Part shown: one piece after another, positions 52,504-60,810 of the stretch
Layout: each line of letters starts with the position of its first letter
Position numbering within the stretch: position 1 is the stretch's first letter
Source of the DNA: DATGPD01 sp041398565
Lineage (GTDB): Bacteria > Planctomycetota > UBA1135 > UBA2386
Reading direction: 5' to 3'
Length of the DNA: 64,000 nucleotides
Assembly (NCBI GenBank): GCA_041398565.1
Contig: JAWKUN010000005.1
Location: 868,001 to 932,000 of the forward strand
Program-made: the position numbers and the translations under genes
The notes under the pieces: generated by a model
Seen by the model: only the letters and a program-made list of their open reading frames with translations
Databases searched by the model: none
What the model was told of the DNA's origin: nothing

Positions 52504-54410
52504 CGCCGGCGAATGGCGGCGCGACGCGGCATGAGCGTCGCGAAGCTGATGCCGGCCGAGGCGCCGACGCCGATCAGGATGGCTGCGACTTCAGGGCCGA
52601 ACGGACCGGTCGATGTCGACAAGAAGCCAGTGCCGTCGGTGTAGCTCTTCCCGGTCGACGGGAACAAGTGCTGCGACAGGAAGTGGCCCTCGTCGGGCAG
52701 CTTCTGGACGTCGAGGGGAAAGTCCTCGGGCACCATGTAGCTGAAGCCGTAGGCGAGCTCGTACAGGTTGTCGAAGGAAGCGCCGTTGTCGTCGAAGGAC
52801 ACGGCCGTCAGGCGCTCGGGCGAGAGGTCAGCGAGCATGGCCGCGAACTGCTTGTTGCCGCGGATGGTGTCGGCTTCGGGAGTCTGCGCCGTCATCGCAT
52901 TGATCGTCTTGCGCACGTCCGAACGCGAGAACCCGAGCACCATGTAGCCCGACTGGAAGCCGAAGACCGGCTGCATCAGGTCGAGCGGGTTGATCGGCAG
53001 GTTGCCCGGCAGGTCGACGTTGAGCTTCAGGTAGTAGGTCGTGAGGTCATCACGCGTGTTGCTGTCGAATTCGACCGAGCCGCCCGACACGTCGCGAATC
53101 GCCTTCAGACACTTGAGCAGGCGATCCTTGTCCTTCATCTGCACGAGGAACATGCCGTTGATGAGCGAGCCGCCGCCCATGCCTGGAATGCCCTGGATGG
53201 GCAGGCTCCACGACACCATCTGGTTGCCGAACGCCCCGCACAGGTCCTCGCGCACCGAGAAGCCGATCTGCTGCTCGGTCTGCTCGAGCTGTGCGAGGAC
53301 ACCCTCGGCCAGGTTGTCGTCGTACGCCTTGATCGCACTGACCACGGCATCCCAAAGCGCCGTGACGTTCAGCGTGGAAGCGTGGCACGCCGTGGCCTTT
53401 TTCGGCACCCACGACAGGCAGCTGAGGTCGAGGTCGCTGGAGCCGTCCGCGAGCAGGCCCTTGCGTTCGGGCGCCGGGCACAGGACGTACGACTTCGAGA
53501 CAGCCTTGTTGCCTTCGTAGGTCGATGTCACTCCCATCGCCTTGATCGACTTGATGCCGAACGCCGTGAGCGCGCGGTCGAGGCCCTCGAGGTCGAGCTC
53601 GGGCGGGAAGTCCGGCGCGTTCTCCTTGGCCGTCGCCAACACGTCGAACACGGTGGCGTAGAGCGCCTCCATGTTCAGGAACATCTCGGCCTCGGCCTTC
53701 GGATTGGCGACGTTGGCGGCGACGGACTTGTAGGAGGCGGTGCCGGTCAGGATGTCCTTCTCGCCACCGAGTGCCGACAGGCTCGCGCCGATCTCGGCCG
53801 TCCGCGTCCCGAGCACGATGCCGTCGCCGACCCAGGCAAGGCCGAAGCCGACCGGCACGTCCTTGGCCGTCCAGGTCGTGACCTCGGTGCTACCCGCCTC
53901 CATCGACGCCTTGATGAGATCGTCGCCAGCCTCGGCCTCGAGCCGCTCCAGCAGGAAGCCCAGCACCTTCTTCCAGATCGGTGCGGACGGACCGAAGTCG
54001 AGGTGCACGAGCACGCCGATGTCCGGCACCGGCTGCCCTCCCTGCACGTTCATCTTGAACCCGGTCAGAGCGAAGGTGGCTCCGTAGAGGCGCAGTTGCA
54101 GCAGGTCTTCGGGCGGAAACGGCAAGGCGCCCTGCTCGTGCATGGACTTGGCTTGCTGCAGTCCCTTGTCCCACTGCTTGCTGAGTTCGGCCAAACCGGG
54201 CGCGAGGAATTGCTGCAGCTCCTGCTGCCGCCACATGCGCATCAGCGGCATGTCCATCAGCTCTTGGATGGAAGTGTCGAGATCCGGTAGGGCGAAGAAG
54301 GCGATGGTCTGGGGTGGCAGGACCCGCTTGAGGTTGCTGCGCTGGGCGGGCGCTTGGGCGGCGAAGAGGGCGAGGCAGCTCGCCGTCAGCGCGAGGCGCA
54401 TGGAAGGCAT
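52500..54410 (-). CDS. Exported DUF3352-like protein
   Basis: 636 residues with signal peptide (MRLALTASCLALFAAQAPAQ), starting at ATG 54410 with GGAG about eight bases upstream. The mature protein (PPQTIAFFALPDLDTSIQEL, WVGDGIVLGTRTAEIGASL, LSCLSWVPKKATACHASTLN) resembles DUF3352 and similar planctomycete proteins, which have repeated alpha-beta modules. There is no known enzymatic function. A C-terminal hydrophobic segment (PEVAAILIGVGASAGISFAT) may anchor it. It overlaps the PIG-L gene (ATGA). Confidence 0.8.
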   Translation of the reverse strand: MPSMRLALTASCLALFAAQAPAQRSNLKRVLPPQTIAFFALPDLDTSIQELMDMPLMRMWRQQELQQFLAPGLAELSKQWDKGLQQAKSMHEQGALPFPPEDLLQLRLYGATFALTGFKMNVQGGQPVPDIGVLVHLDFGPSAPIWKKVLGFLLERLEAEAGDDLIKASMEAGSTEVTTWTAKDVPVGFGLAWVGDGIVLGTRTAEIGASLSALGGEKDILTGTASYKSVAANVANPKAEAEMFLNMEALYATVFDVLATAKENAPDFPPELDLEGLDRALTAFGIKSIKAMGVTSTYEGNKAVSKSYVLCPAPERKGLLADGSSDLDLSCLSWVPKKATACHASTLNVTALWDAVVSAIKAYDDNLAEGVLAQLEQTEQQIGFSVREDLCGAFGNQMVSWSLPIQGIPGMGGGSLINGMFLVQMKDKDRLLKCLKAIRDVSGGSVEFDSNTRDDLTTYYLKLNVDLPGNLPINPLDLMQPVFGFQSGYMVLGFSRSDVRKTINAMTAQTPEADTIRGNKQFAAMLADLSPERLTAVSFDDNGASFDNLYELAYGFSYMVPEDFPLDVQKLPDEGHFLSQHLFPSTGKSYTDGTGFLSTSTGPFGPEVAAILIGVGASAGISFATLMPRRAAIRRR

Positions 54411-54560
54411 CTTGGTGGCTCCGACGGAAATGGACTCGAGTGACGGCAACCTCGCCCGGGACGAGGTGCGCGAATCAAAAATGAGAGCGGTTGACGCGCG
54501 AGGTGGGCAAGTACTTTCGGCACACCAGCCCCGAGCCGCCTGCCTGGCACCGAGCGCGCC

Positions 54561-55874
54561 TCAGCGAGTCAAGGTTTTCACGTAGCCGCGGAGCGCGTCC
54601 GTGCGCTCCACGATGCCCTTCTCCAGCGTCGTGACCGCCGCCTTGACCGCCTCGCCGTCGCCGGTGGCGATCGCCGCGCCGAGGTCGTCGAGCAGCTTGC
54701 TGGCGGCCGAGTCCCCGCCGTGGCGGCAGAATGCGAGGAGGACTCCAGCCTGGAACAGGCGCTGGCCCATCGCCGCATGATCCATGTCGCCATCGATCCT
54801 GAACGAACGGAACCAACCCTCCAGGTCCATCAGCCCCCCCGCCGCCAGGAACTGCTTGCCGAACCAGTTGGCGATGTCCGGGTTGTAGAAGCGCTCCGCG
54901 TAGCTGCCGGTGCCCGACACGATCCATGCGGGCAGCGAATCGCCGAGGGCGTTGGCGACGGCCAGCCCGACGGCGTGCTTGAGGTAGTAGGCGCCCCAGT
55001 TCGGGTCGAGCAGCGCGACTGCCGGCTGCAACGCCCCCACGCCGGGCACGCTCATGCGCCTCTCGGCCAAGAAGGCGCCGTAGGCCGACGACGGACCGCC
55101 GATCTGGTTGCCCAAGTCGCGAAACTGGTCGGTCGTCGCCGAGATGAGGATCACCGGCCGCACCGAGGGCTGCGCCGCGCGCCCGAACAACCCCAGCGCG
55201 AAGTCGTACGCCTCCTCGACATACTGCTGCGCCGACCGCTCGAGGTCTTCGAGCGGCATCGCACCGAGCACCGTCACCGACTTGGTGCGCAGCACCCACG
55301 GGGACGTCAGAGAGGAGTGAAGCTTGTTGGCGGCAGCCTCGTCGACCCAGCTGCCATCGCGCCCCGGGAACAGGTTGTTCTTGGCCTTCTCGAGGTCCTC
55401 GCTGGCGATGAGCTCACCGGTGCGCGGGTGGCGCACCTTGCCGGCGCGCAGCTGGACGTACTCGTCTTTGGTCACACGCTCGCCGTCGAAGTGGAAGACG
55501 CCCGCACGGGCATCGTCGGCCTCGGCTTCCGGCACCCATGTTCCCGCGACGTTGACCAGACCCGCAGCTCGGTTGCGCAGGATCTCGGCCTTCTCCGCCG
55601 TCATCCAGCGCCCGTCGTGCTTGACGTGGCCGAGCGCTTGGTTCGCGGCCTCGTTGTCGGGAGCGAGCTCGAGCACGCGCTGCAGGATGCGGCGCCATTC
55701 CGTGGGCAGGCCGTGCGCCTTGGCCCAGTCGGCAGCCTTCGACAGTGCCGCGACATCGTCCTTGGCGCTCTTCTCCATGGTCGCCAGCTCGGCGGCCGGG
55801 TCCGTTGGCTTCTGCCCGGCGAGGGCTACCAGGAACGAGCAACAAGCGAGAAGCAGGCGCGGGGCAGCGTTCAT
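54561..55874 (-). CDS. Exported protein resembling peptidase MA but lacking its zinc motif
   Basis: 437 residues. Signal peptide MNAAPRLLLACCSFLVALAG is followed by a helical repeat region (LQRVLELAPDNEAANQALGH). The C-terminal domain has the shape of a DUF1570/peptidase-MA protein (PVILISATTDQFRDLGNQIG, then AYYLKHAVGLAVANALGD and LPAWIVSGTGSYAERFYNP). The usual HExxH is HAVGL, so catalysis is probably lost. The start at ATG 55874 is preferred over the longer frame for its signal peptide. It lies 150 bp upstream of the DUF3352-like gene on the same strand and may be in its operon. The 54411-54560 gap has no clear terminator. Confidence 0.8.
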   Translation of the reverse strand: MNAAPRLLLACCSFLVALAGQKPTDPAAELATMEKSAKDDVAALSKAADWAKAHGLPTEWRRILQRVLELAPDNEAANQALGHVKHDGRWMTAEKAEILRNRAAGLVNVAGTWVPEAEADDARAGVFHFDGERVTKDEYVQLRAGKVRHPRTGELIASEDLEKAKNNLFPGRDGSWVDEAAANKLHSSLTSPWVLRTKSVTVLGAMPLEDLERSAQQYVEEAYDFALGLFGRAAQPSVRPVILISATTDQFRDLGNQIGGPSSAYGAFLAERRMSVPGVGALQPAVALLDPNWGAYYLKHAVGLAVANALGDSLPAWIVSGTGSYAERFYNPDIANWFGKQFLAAGGLMDLEGWFRSFRIDGDMDHAAMGQRLFQAGVLLAFCRHGGDSAASKLLDDLGAAIATGDGEAVKAAVTTLEKGIVERTDALRGYVKTLTR

Positions 55875-55984
55875 CGTCTCGAGGATCAGGGATTTCGGAT
55901 GCAGGCGGGCCAGCAACCACCGACGGCCGGCTGCCCCGAGGTGTAGCCGACCGCAGGCTGCGCCGGTCGCGAAAAAGCTCGCCG

Positions 55985-56062
55985 CCTCAGAGCCCTGAGC
56001 TGCAAGGGCTGCGAATCGTGGCGGCGGGCGCGAATTCGGCCGTGTTGTTCCGTTGCCACAGA
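55985..56062. repeat. R2-related element, copy E1
   Basis: Both ends match the R2 units at 43.3 kb: CTCAGAGCCC(C)TGA at the start and CGTGTTGTTnCGnTnGCC at the end, with a diverged middle. Downstream (56110-56170) are two further hairpins, GTCGGCGC/GCGCCGAC and CAACCC/GGGTTG. AGCTC/GAGCT plus TTTTT near 55975 on the reverse strand is a weak terminator candidate. Confidence 0.5.
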
Positions 56063-56179
56063 GCTGACCAGGCCACGACCGAGCAGCCCTGGAAGCTCCA
56101 AGCTACAACAGCGCCGGCGGCCCCCTCTGGTCGGCGCTGCGCCGACATCAACCCTTTGGGTTGCGGCCGCCGGCCGCGC

Positions 56180-56216
56180 TGAGCATGTTGTTGGCGATCG
56201 CGAGCCTTCGGCTTCA
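56180..56216. repeat. R2 partial copy E2 abutting a stop codon
   Basis: GAGCATGTTGTTGGCGATCG, continuing into CGAGCCTTCGGCTTCA, matches the end of the R2 units. It directly adjoins the stop codon of the HNH gene (56214-56216), mirroring the arrangement at dapF. Confidence 0.75.
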
Positions 56217-56822
56217 GCTGCCGCGGTGGCGGTCGGCCAGGAATCGCCCCCAAGACGGCAGCTGCTTCTCGTTCGCAACGCTCAGGTAGGGGCTCCAGCG
56301 AGGGCGCGTCGGCGCCCGACGCAAGCGCAACCGGGCCTCGGTCGGGCTACGGTCGGCCTTGCGCGTATTGCAGCGCACGCAAGCGAGGACGCAGTTGTCC
56401 CAGGTGGTCGCCCCTCCCTTCGACTTGGGCAGCACATGGTCGATGCTGAGCCGGTCGGGTGGGAAGCGGACGCCGCAATACTGGCAGGTGTAGTCGTCGC
56501 GGTGGTAGAGATTGCGACGGGTGAACGGCGCTTCGTAGACCGGGATGCGATCGTATGCGGCCAGGTGGATCACCTCGGGCACCGGCACCCGGAAACGTGC
56601 CCCACGCACCCACAAGGTGCAGGGCGGGTTCGGCAAACAGACCCATTCGTCGAAGCCGTGCACCTGGAGCGTGTCCGGAGCAACTACCCGGGCGACGCCC
56701 TGATACACCAGGCACAGGGCGCGCCGGGCCGACGTCACGTGCACAGGGATCCACACCCGGTTCAGAACCAGAACCGGCGTGCCCAGCGAGCTGGTCGGCG
56801 ATCTCGGAGCACAGTTCAACAT
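56214..56822 (-). CDS. HNH endonuclease
   Basis: 202 residues. The N-terminal region (TPVLVLNRVWIPVHVTSARR and ALCLVYQGVARVV) belongs to a widespread bacterial HNH family. The nuclease core has two CxxC zinc knuckles (CQYCG, CVRC) around RLSIDHVLPKSKGGATTWDN, with a final N in CN. This family is usually chromosomal, not restriction-linked, and its biological role is unknown. The ATG at 56822 is chosen by comparison with the known family start. R2 repeat sequence begins at its stop. Confidence 0.9.
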   Translation of the reverse strand: MLNCAPRSPTSSLGTPVLVLNRVWIPVHVTSARRALCLVYQGVARVVAPDTLQVHGFDEWVCLPNPPCTLWVRGARFRVPVPEVIHLAAYDRIPVYEAPFTRRNLYHRDDYTCQYCGVRFPPDRLSIDHVLPKSKGGATTWDNCVLACVRCNTRKADRSPTEARLRLRRAPTRPRWSPYLSVANEKQLPSWGRFLADRHRGS

Positions 56823-57193
56823 GTGCACAGTCTGTTCGGGTATCGGCAGGGTCCTGGAGACCGGTCGAGTCCGGAGACGACCCACGCGGCGAGAGGGACC
56901 AACCGACCGCGCTCGGCACCCCGACGCGCGGCCTGGGCCCCAAGGCCGCGGGAGTTTAGCAGGTTGCCGGCGGGGGGCGGTGACGCGGACGCCGTGGGGC
57001 CCACCCCCGAGAGTGGCGGCGCCGGCCACGCGGGGCTTGACGGCGCTCCCCGGCCGCCGTGGCGGGAGCCGCCCGCCCGTGGTCGGGTCCACGCTCGCGC
57101 GGTGCAACCCCGAATCAGGAAGCGTTGCGGGTGTTTGGCGGCCCAGCTAGACTGCGGGGCTTCGATCCTCGGAACCACCCCCAACTCGCGCGC
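56823..57193. other. Intergenic region between the HNH and lipoprotein genes
   Basis: A 371-bp divergent gap, very GC-rich, containing the candidate promoter at 57125-57153 for the forward lipoprotein. On the reverse side CAGACT lies six bases before the HNH ATG, a weak leaderless-type -10. I see no conserved frame, repeat or RNA in the rest. Confidence 0.5.
57125..57153 (+). promoter_or_regulatory. Sigma-70-like promoter of the lipoprotein-isomerase pair
   Basis: TTGCGG (57125-57130) and TAGACT (57148-57153) are separated by exactly 17 bp. Transcription would begin about 57160, giving a 34-nt leader before ATG 57194. This is the best -35/-10 pair seen in the window. Confidence 0.55.
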
Positions 57194-57613
57194 ATGAAGA
57201 CTCGGTACTGGACCCTCGTCGCCGTCCTCGGCGTTGGCTGCACTCCGGTCAGCATGATCGATCGACGCATCGAAGTCAGCGCCGGGCAGTTCCAGGACAT
57301 CCCCGTTCCGGCGGGCTTCCGCCTCGTGGACCGACACCACGAGAGCCACTCCCTGGCGCTCGGGCCTTACCGCTTCGGCACCTACCGCTACGTCGGGAGC
57401 ACATCTGTTCCATCGTCCGTCTCCTACGTGCTCGAGCGGATGCCGCAGCACGCGTGGTCGCTGGTGGATCGGTCCGGCCAGGGCACGGACGCCGAGCGGC
57501 TGGTCTTCGAGCGCGAAGGCTACCGATCCGAGTACCGCGTCTTCCGACAGGACTCGTCGACGCAGATCGAGGTCGACCTGAGGACGCACGCGAACTCGAT
57601 CGCCAAGAGCTGA
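57194..57613 (+). CDS. Small lipoprotein upstream of a cyclophilin
   Basis: 139 residues with lipoprotein signal (RYWTLVAVLGVGC, Cys near residue 15). The mature part (IPVPAGFRLVDRHHESHSL, FGTYRYVGSTSVPSSVSYVL, MPQHAWSLVD) resembles a small family of planctomycete outer-membrane lipoproteins of unknown function. ATG 57194 is supported by the promoter 40 bp upstream and the signal peptide. The next gene begins 33 bp after its stop, so they are probably co-transcribed and act together at the envelope. Confidence 0.75.
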   Translation: MKTRYWTLVAVLGVGCTPVSMIDRRIEVSAGQFQDIPVPAGFRLVDRHHESHSLALGPYRFGTYRYVGSTSVPSSVSYVLERMPQHAWSLVDRSGQGTDAERLVFEREGYRSEYRVFRQDSSTQIEVDLRTHANSIAKS

Positions 57614-57646
57614 TCTCGAACCCCAACACCTCCTGAGACGTCGTCG

Positions 57647-58891
57647 ATGACCACTGGCCAGATTGAAGCCCCCTCCTCATTCGAACTCTGGTGGGAGCGC
57701 AAACGCAAGGCGATCTCGACCGCGACCACCGTCGTGCTGATCGCCATCCTGGGCTGGTACGGTTGGCTGTTCTACGACCGTATCCGCACCGATCAGACGT
57801 GGTCGAACTTCGCTGTAAAGTCTGGTATGGAGTCGGGTTACAGCAAGCCAGGTCAGATGGCGTCGCTGCTGCAGAACCCCAACTTCGCGCGGCAGCAGAA
57901 CGACTTCCTCGGCTACTACCTGGGCTCGATCTCGCAGGAGCTCGTCACCAGGCTTCCCGAGCAGTTGGAACTCGTCTCCGACGACCAGCTCGATCAGGCG
58001 ATCCGCGAGGCCAAGGGGACCGATCGCGAACCGCTCCTGCTGTGGCTGAGTGCGAACAAGGCGATCGAAGCTCGGTCGTTCGACCGCGCCGAGGCGCAGC
58101 TGAAGCAGCTGCAGGAGAAGCACCCCCACCACTTCCTCTGCCAGCAGAGCGACTACCCGCCGCAGTACCGCCGCGACCTGAAGGCGCCGCCTGCCGGCGC
58201 GCCGCGCGAGACCAAGCCGCACGAACCGGAGTTCACCGAACCGGTGAAGGGCAGCATGGTGAGCCTGGCGCTCGCCCGCATCGCCGAGGACAGGAAGTTC
58301 TCGGCAGAGCACGCTCGGTTCTACACCGCCCCGGAGCCGGACAGCCAGAAGGTCGCCTTGGTGAAGACCGACCTGGGTGAGTTCAAGATCCGCTTCTACG
58401 AAGGAGCGGCGAAGAAGCACGTCGACACGTTCCTGCAGCTCGTCGAGAACCACCACTTCGACGGGATGGCGATCGACCAGATCCAGCGCAACGGTGAGAA
58501 CCAGACCAACGCCGTCGAACAGATGCACTTCGGCCTGGTGGCGACCAAGGAAGAGCAGGATCGCACCAAGTGGGACCAGGAGCGCAACGACAAGAAAACA
58601 GACGTCACCGAAGTCGACTTCGAAGGGTCGGGCATCAGCCACTTCCCGTTCATGGTCGCGGCGGAGGTCGGGCTCGAAGGGAAGTCGCTGCCGGGCCGAG
58701 TGTGGATCAACGTGAACGACGCCGCGTCCCAGCTCGACGGTAGCCGGGTCGTGTTCGGCCGCGTGGTCTCGGGCGAGGACGTCGTGAAACGACTCGTGCT
58801 CGACAGCGTGTTCTCGACGGAGGACGAGCGCAAACGCGGAACTGGATCGCCGCGCGACACGATCCGCATCCAGTCGATTACGATCGAGTAA
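57647..58891 (+). CDS. Membrane-anchored cyclophilin-type peptidyl-prolyl isomerase
   Basis: 414 residues. A single N-terminal transmembrane helix (ISTATTVVLIAILGWYGWLF) is followed by a helical domain with a TPR-like segment (SFDRAEAQLKQLQEKHP) and then a cyclophilin domain: VALVKTDLGEFKIRFYEGAA, TFLQLVENHHFDGMAIDQIQ and VVFGRVVSGEDVVKRLVLDS. The catalytic Arg region (normally FHRVIPGF) reads IDQIQRNGEN, so isomerase activity may be weak. It is likely a folding factor for exported proteins. Stem-loop ATCCGC/GCGGAT follows the stop. Confidence 0.86.
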   Translation: MTTGQIEAPSSFELWWERKRKAISTATTVVLIAILGWYGWLFYDRIRTDQTWSNFAVKSGMESGYSKPGQMASLLQNPNFARQQNDFLGYYLGSISQELVTRLPEQLELVSDDQLDQAIREAKGTDREPLLLWLSANKAIEARSFDRAEAQLKQLQEKHPHHFLCQQSDYPPQYRRDLKAPPAGAPRETKPHEPEFTEPVKGSMVSLALARIAEDRKFSAEHARFYTAPEPDSQKVALVKTDLGEFKIRFYEGAAKKHVDTFLQLVENHHFDGMAIDQIQRNGENQTNAVEQMHFGLVATKEEQDRTKWDQERNDKKTDVTEVDFEGSGISHFPFMVAAEVGLEGKSLPGRVWINVNDAASQLDGSRVVFGRVVSGEDVVKRLVLDSVFSTEDERKRGTGSPRDTIRIQSITIE

Positions 58892-58898
58892 TCAGTCC

Positions 58899-58914
58899 AT
58901 CCGCATTAGCGGAT
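58899..58914 (+). terminator. Stem-loop after the cyclophilin gene
   Basis: ATCCGC (58899-58904) pairs with GCGGAT (58909-58914) around ATTA, eight bases after the stop. No U-tract follows, so it is only a possible transcript end. The rest of 58892-59076, between convergent genes, holds nothing else recognisable. Confidence 0.35.
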
Positions 58915-59076
58915 CCTTGGGGAGGGCTTTCGACCGCCGTGGGGTGCGGCTCGAGAGCAGTGGGCGAGCTCAGTTGGGGAGCCGTGGGACGGTTGGTTCT
59001 TCGTCACGTGTCCGCCGCTCCTACCGAGATTGCGCCGGCCCGAGACTGTCCAGACGAGCCGACCCAAGTGCGCGAA

Positions 59077-59964
59077 TCAGGCGTCTGAGTCCAAGCCCTT
59101 CAAGAGCTCGTAGATCCGCTCGAACTCTGGACGACCTCGACACTCGATGGTGATGGTCGACCGCTTGCGCCCGTAGCGCACCTGCACGGACGTGCCCAAC
59201 ACCTCGGCGAGCGTGTCCTCGATCTCGTTGAGCCAGATCGGTCGTCCCTTCTTGGCCGCAGCACCGGGCCCACCCTTGGACTGGTTCGGGTCCACAGGCT
59301 CGACGCTCTTGAGCTCTTGCACCTTCGTCTCGACGTCGCGCACCGACATCCGCTCACGCACCACCCGGTCTGCCAGCGCCTGCTGCTGCGTCGACTCGAG
59401 TCCGAGCAGCGCCCGAGCGTGCCCCATGCTGAGCGTTCCACGTGAAACAAGAGCCTGCACGGGCTCAGACAGGTCGAGCAACCGCACGAAATTGGTAACC
59501 GTGGAACGGTCCAAACCCAGTCTCTTCGCGATCTCGTCGTGCTTGGCGCCAGTCAATTGGGTCAGCTTCTGGAACGCCCTTGCCTTCTCGAGCGGCCCCA
59601 GATCGGTGCGTTGCACGTTCTCGACAAGGGCCAGGACCGCCGCAGCGTCGTCCGCGACCTGACGTACCACCACGGGGATCCGCTCGAGGCCAGCGAGCTT
59701 GGCCGCACGCCAGCGCCTCTCTCCGGCAACGATCTCCAGGCCAGATTCGCCTTGGCGGACCAAGATCGGTTGGATCACCCCGTTGGCGCGGATGGACTCC
59801 GCGAGCTCGGCGAGCGCCGCCTCATCGAAGTCCGTCCGCGGCTGGAATGGGCTCGGCTTGAGGGCCGACAACTCCACCTCTTGGGGGTCGGACTCCTTCT
59901 TCTCGACCTTGTCGGTACGCGACAGAAAGAAGTCGAGACCACGCCCTAGGCGACGTTCCACCAT
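59077..59964 (-). CDS. parB: Chromosome-partitioning protein ParB
   Basis: 295 residues with standard ParB layout: N-terminal LGRGLDFFLSRT, the CTPase domain with PFQPRTDFDEAALAELAESI and the nucleotide motif IVAGERRWRAAKLAGL, ENVQRTDLGPLEKARA, an HTH (TGAKHDEIAKRLGLDRSTVT), and a C-terminal dimer domain. It binds parS, loads CTP and slides to build the partition complex. A parS site lies inside this gene. The ATG is two bases after the parA stop. Confidence 0.96.
   Translation of the reverse strand: MVERRLGRGLDFFLSRTDKVEKKESDPQEVELSALKPSPFQPRTDFDEAALAELAESIRANGVIQPILVRQGESGLEIVAGERRWRAAKLAGLERIPVVVRQVADDAAAVLALVENVQRTDLGPLEKARAFQKLTQLTGAKHDEIAKRLGLDRSTVTNFVRLLDLSEPVQALVSRGTLSMGHARALLGLESTQQQALADRVVRERMSVRDVETKVQELKSVEPVDPNQSKGGPGAAAKKGRPIWLNEIEDTLAEVLGTSVQVRYGRKRSTITIECRGRPEFERIYELLKGLDSDA
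59434..59449. promoter_or_regulatory. parS site within parB
   Basis: CGTTCCACGTGAAACA matches the universal parS core GTTnCACGTGnAAC exactly. It encodes part of VSRGT in ParB, so the site is constrained by both protein and DNA function. Confidence 0.88.
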
Positions 59965-59966
59965 GA

Positions 59967-60722
59967 CTAAGCTCCTACTCCACGTTCCGTTTCACGTGGA
60001 ACAATGCTCCAGAACCCAAGGACCTCGCGAGCCAGAGAAGCATAGCAGCGTGCCCCCTTTGCCAGCGGGTTGTAGTCGAACAAGGACACACCGTGGCTGG
60101 CAGCCTCGATGAACTGCGGGTCACGTACGACCACGGTGTCCAGAAGCATGTCTCCCAGGTTGCGCTGAAGATCAGCCCGGACGTCGAGCGCGATCTGCTC
60201 GCGGGGATCGAACATGCTGACGAACACGCCGAGGAGCTCGGTCCCCCGACCCGCCTCCCTCCGAGCCAGCTCGAGCGTGTCCATCATTCGAGTCAGGCCG
60301 TGCATCGCGAAGAACTCCGCCTGCACCGGCACGAGGACCTCGTTGCACAGTCGAAGCCCAGCCCAACCCCAGGAGTCCATGCGAGGCGGACAGTCGACCA
60401 ACAGCACATCGACTTCGTCCTCTAGGCGGCGACGTAGCCCTTCCAAGCCGTCGAGGTCGAGCTGCTCGGTGGGGGCGATCGGCCGATCGGCGCCTGCTGA
60501 GGGCAACACCCACAGTCGTTCGCCCACCGCTACCAGAGGCTCGAGAGGAGCGTCCTCCGCCTGACTCAGACTCTCTTGCAGGGCGAGGGTGGCGTTGCCT
60601 TGGGGATCGAGGTCGAAGATCGCGACACGAAAGCCGGCCAGGGCCAGGCCGTGACCCAGGTGGATCGCGGTCGTGGTCTTGCCTACTCCGCCCTTTTGGT
60701 TTGCGAGAGCCAACGCTCGCAC
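59967..60722 (-). CDS. parA: Chromosome-partitioning ATPase ParA (Soj)
   Basis: About 251 residues from GTG 60722. The deviant Walker A ALANQKGGVGKTTTAIHLGH, AIFDLDPQGNATLAL and VLLVDCPPRMDSWGW are all present. Longer frames exist to 60818, but ParA proteins normally begin a few residues before the QKGG motif. It drives segregation of ParB-parS complexes. It is transcribed away from a membrane-protein gene through an 88-bp divergent gap, and a parS lies in its last codons. Confidence 0.95.
   Translation of the reverse strand: MRALALANQKGGVGKTTTAIHLGHGLALAGFRVAIFDLDPQGNATLALQESLSQAEDAPLEPLVAVGERLWVLPSAGADRPIAPTEQLDLDGLEGLRRRLEDEVDVLLVDCPPRMDSWGWAGLRLCNEVLVPVQAEFFAMHGLTRMMDTLELARREAGRGTELLGVFVSMFDPREQIALDVRADLQRNLGDMLLDTVVVRDPQFIEAASHGVSLFDYNPLAKGARCYASLAREVLGFWSIVPRETERGVGA
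59988..60003. promoter_or_regulatory. parS site within the 3' end of parA
   Basis: CGTTTCACGTGGAACA matches the parS core GTTnCACGTGnAAC. It encodes VPRET near the ParA C-terminus and is 20-odd bp before the parB start. It differs from the classic Bacillus 16-mer at two positions. Confidence 0.88.
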
Positions 60723-60810
60723 GAGACCGCCCTTGATGCTCAGGTGCGGCGGAAACCCAGCGCCGCGCGGTGGACAATAGCGGCGACGCGCGATAAGGGA
60801 AGTCGCCGCG

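Noticed and set aside
54461..54500. T-run on the reverse strand as terminator before the DUF3352-like gene
   Set aside because: No stable stem precedes the five T residues.
60723..60810. Longer ParA N-terminus beginning at 60818
   Set aside because: The extra 32 residues have no ParA character and would overlap the divergent gene's start; the GTG at 60722 fits the family.
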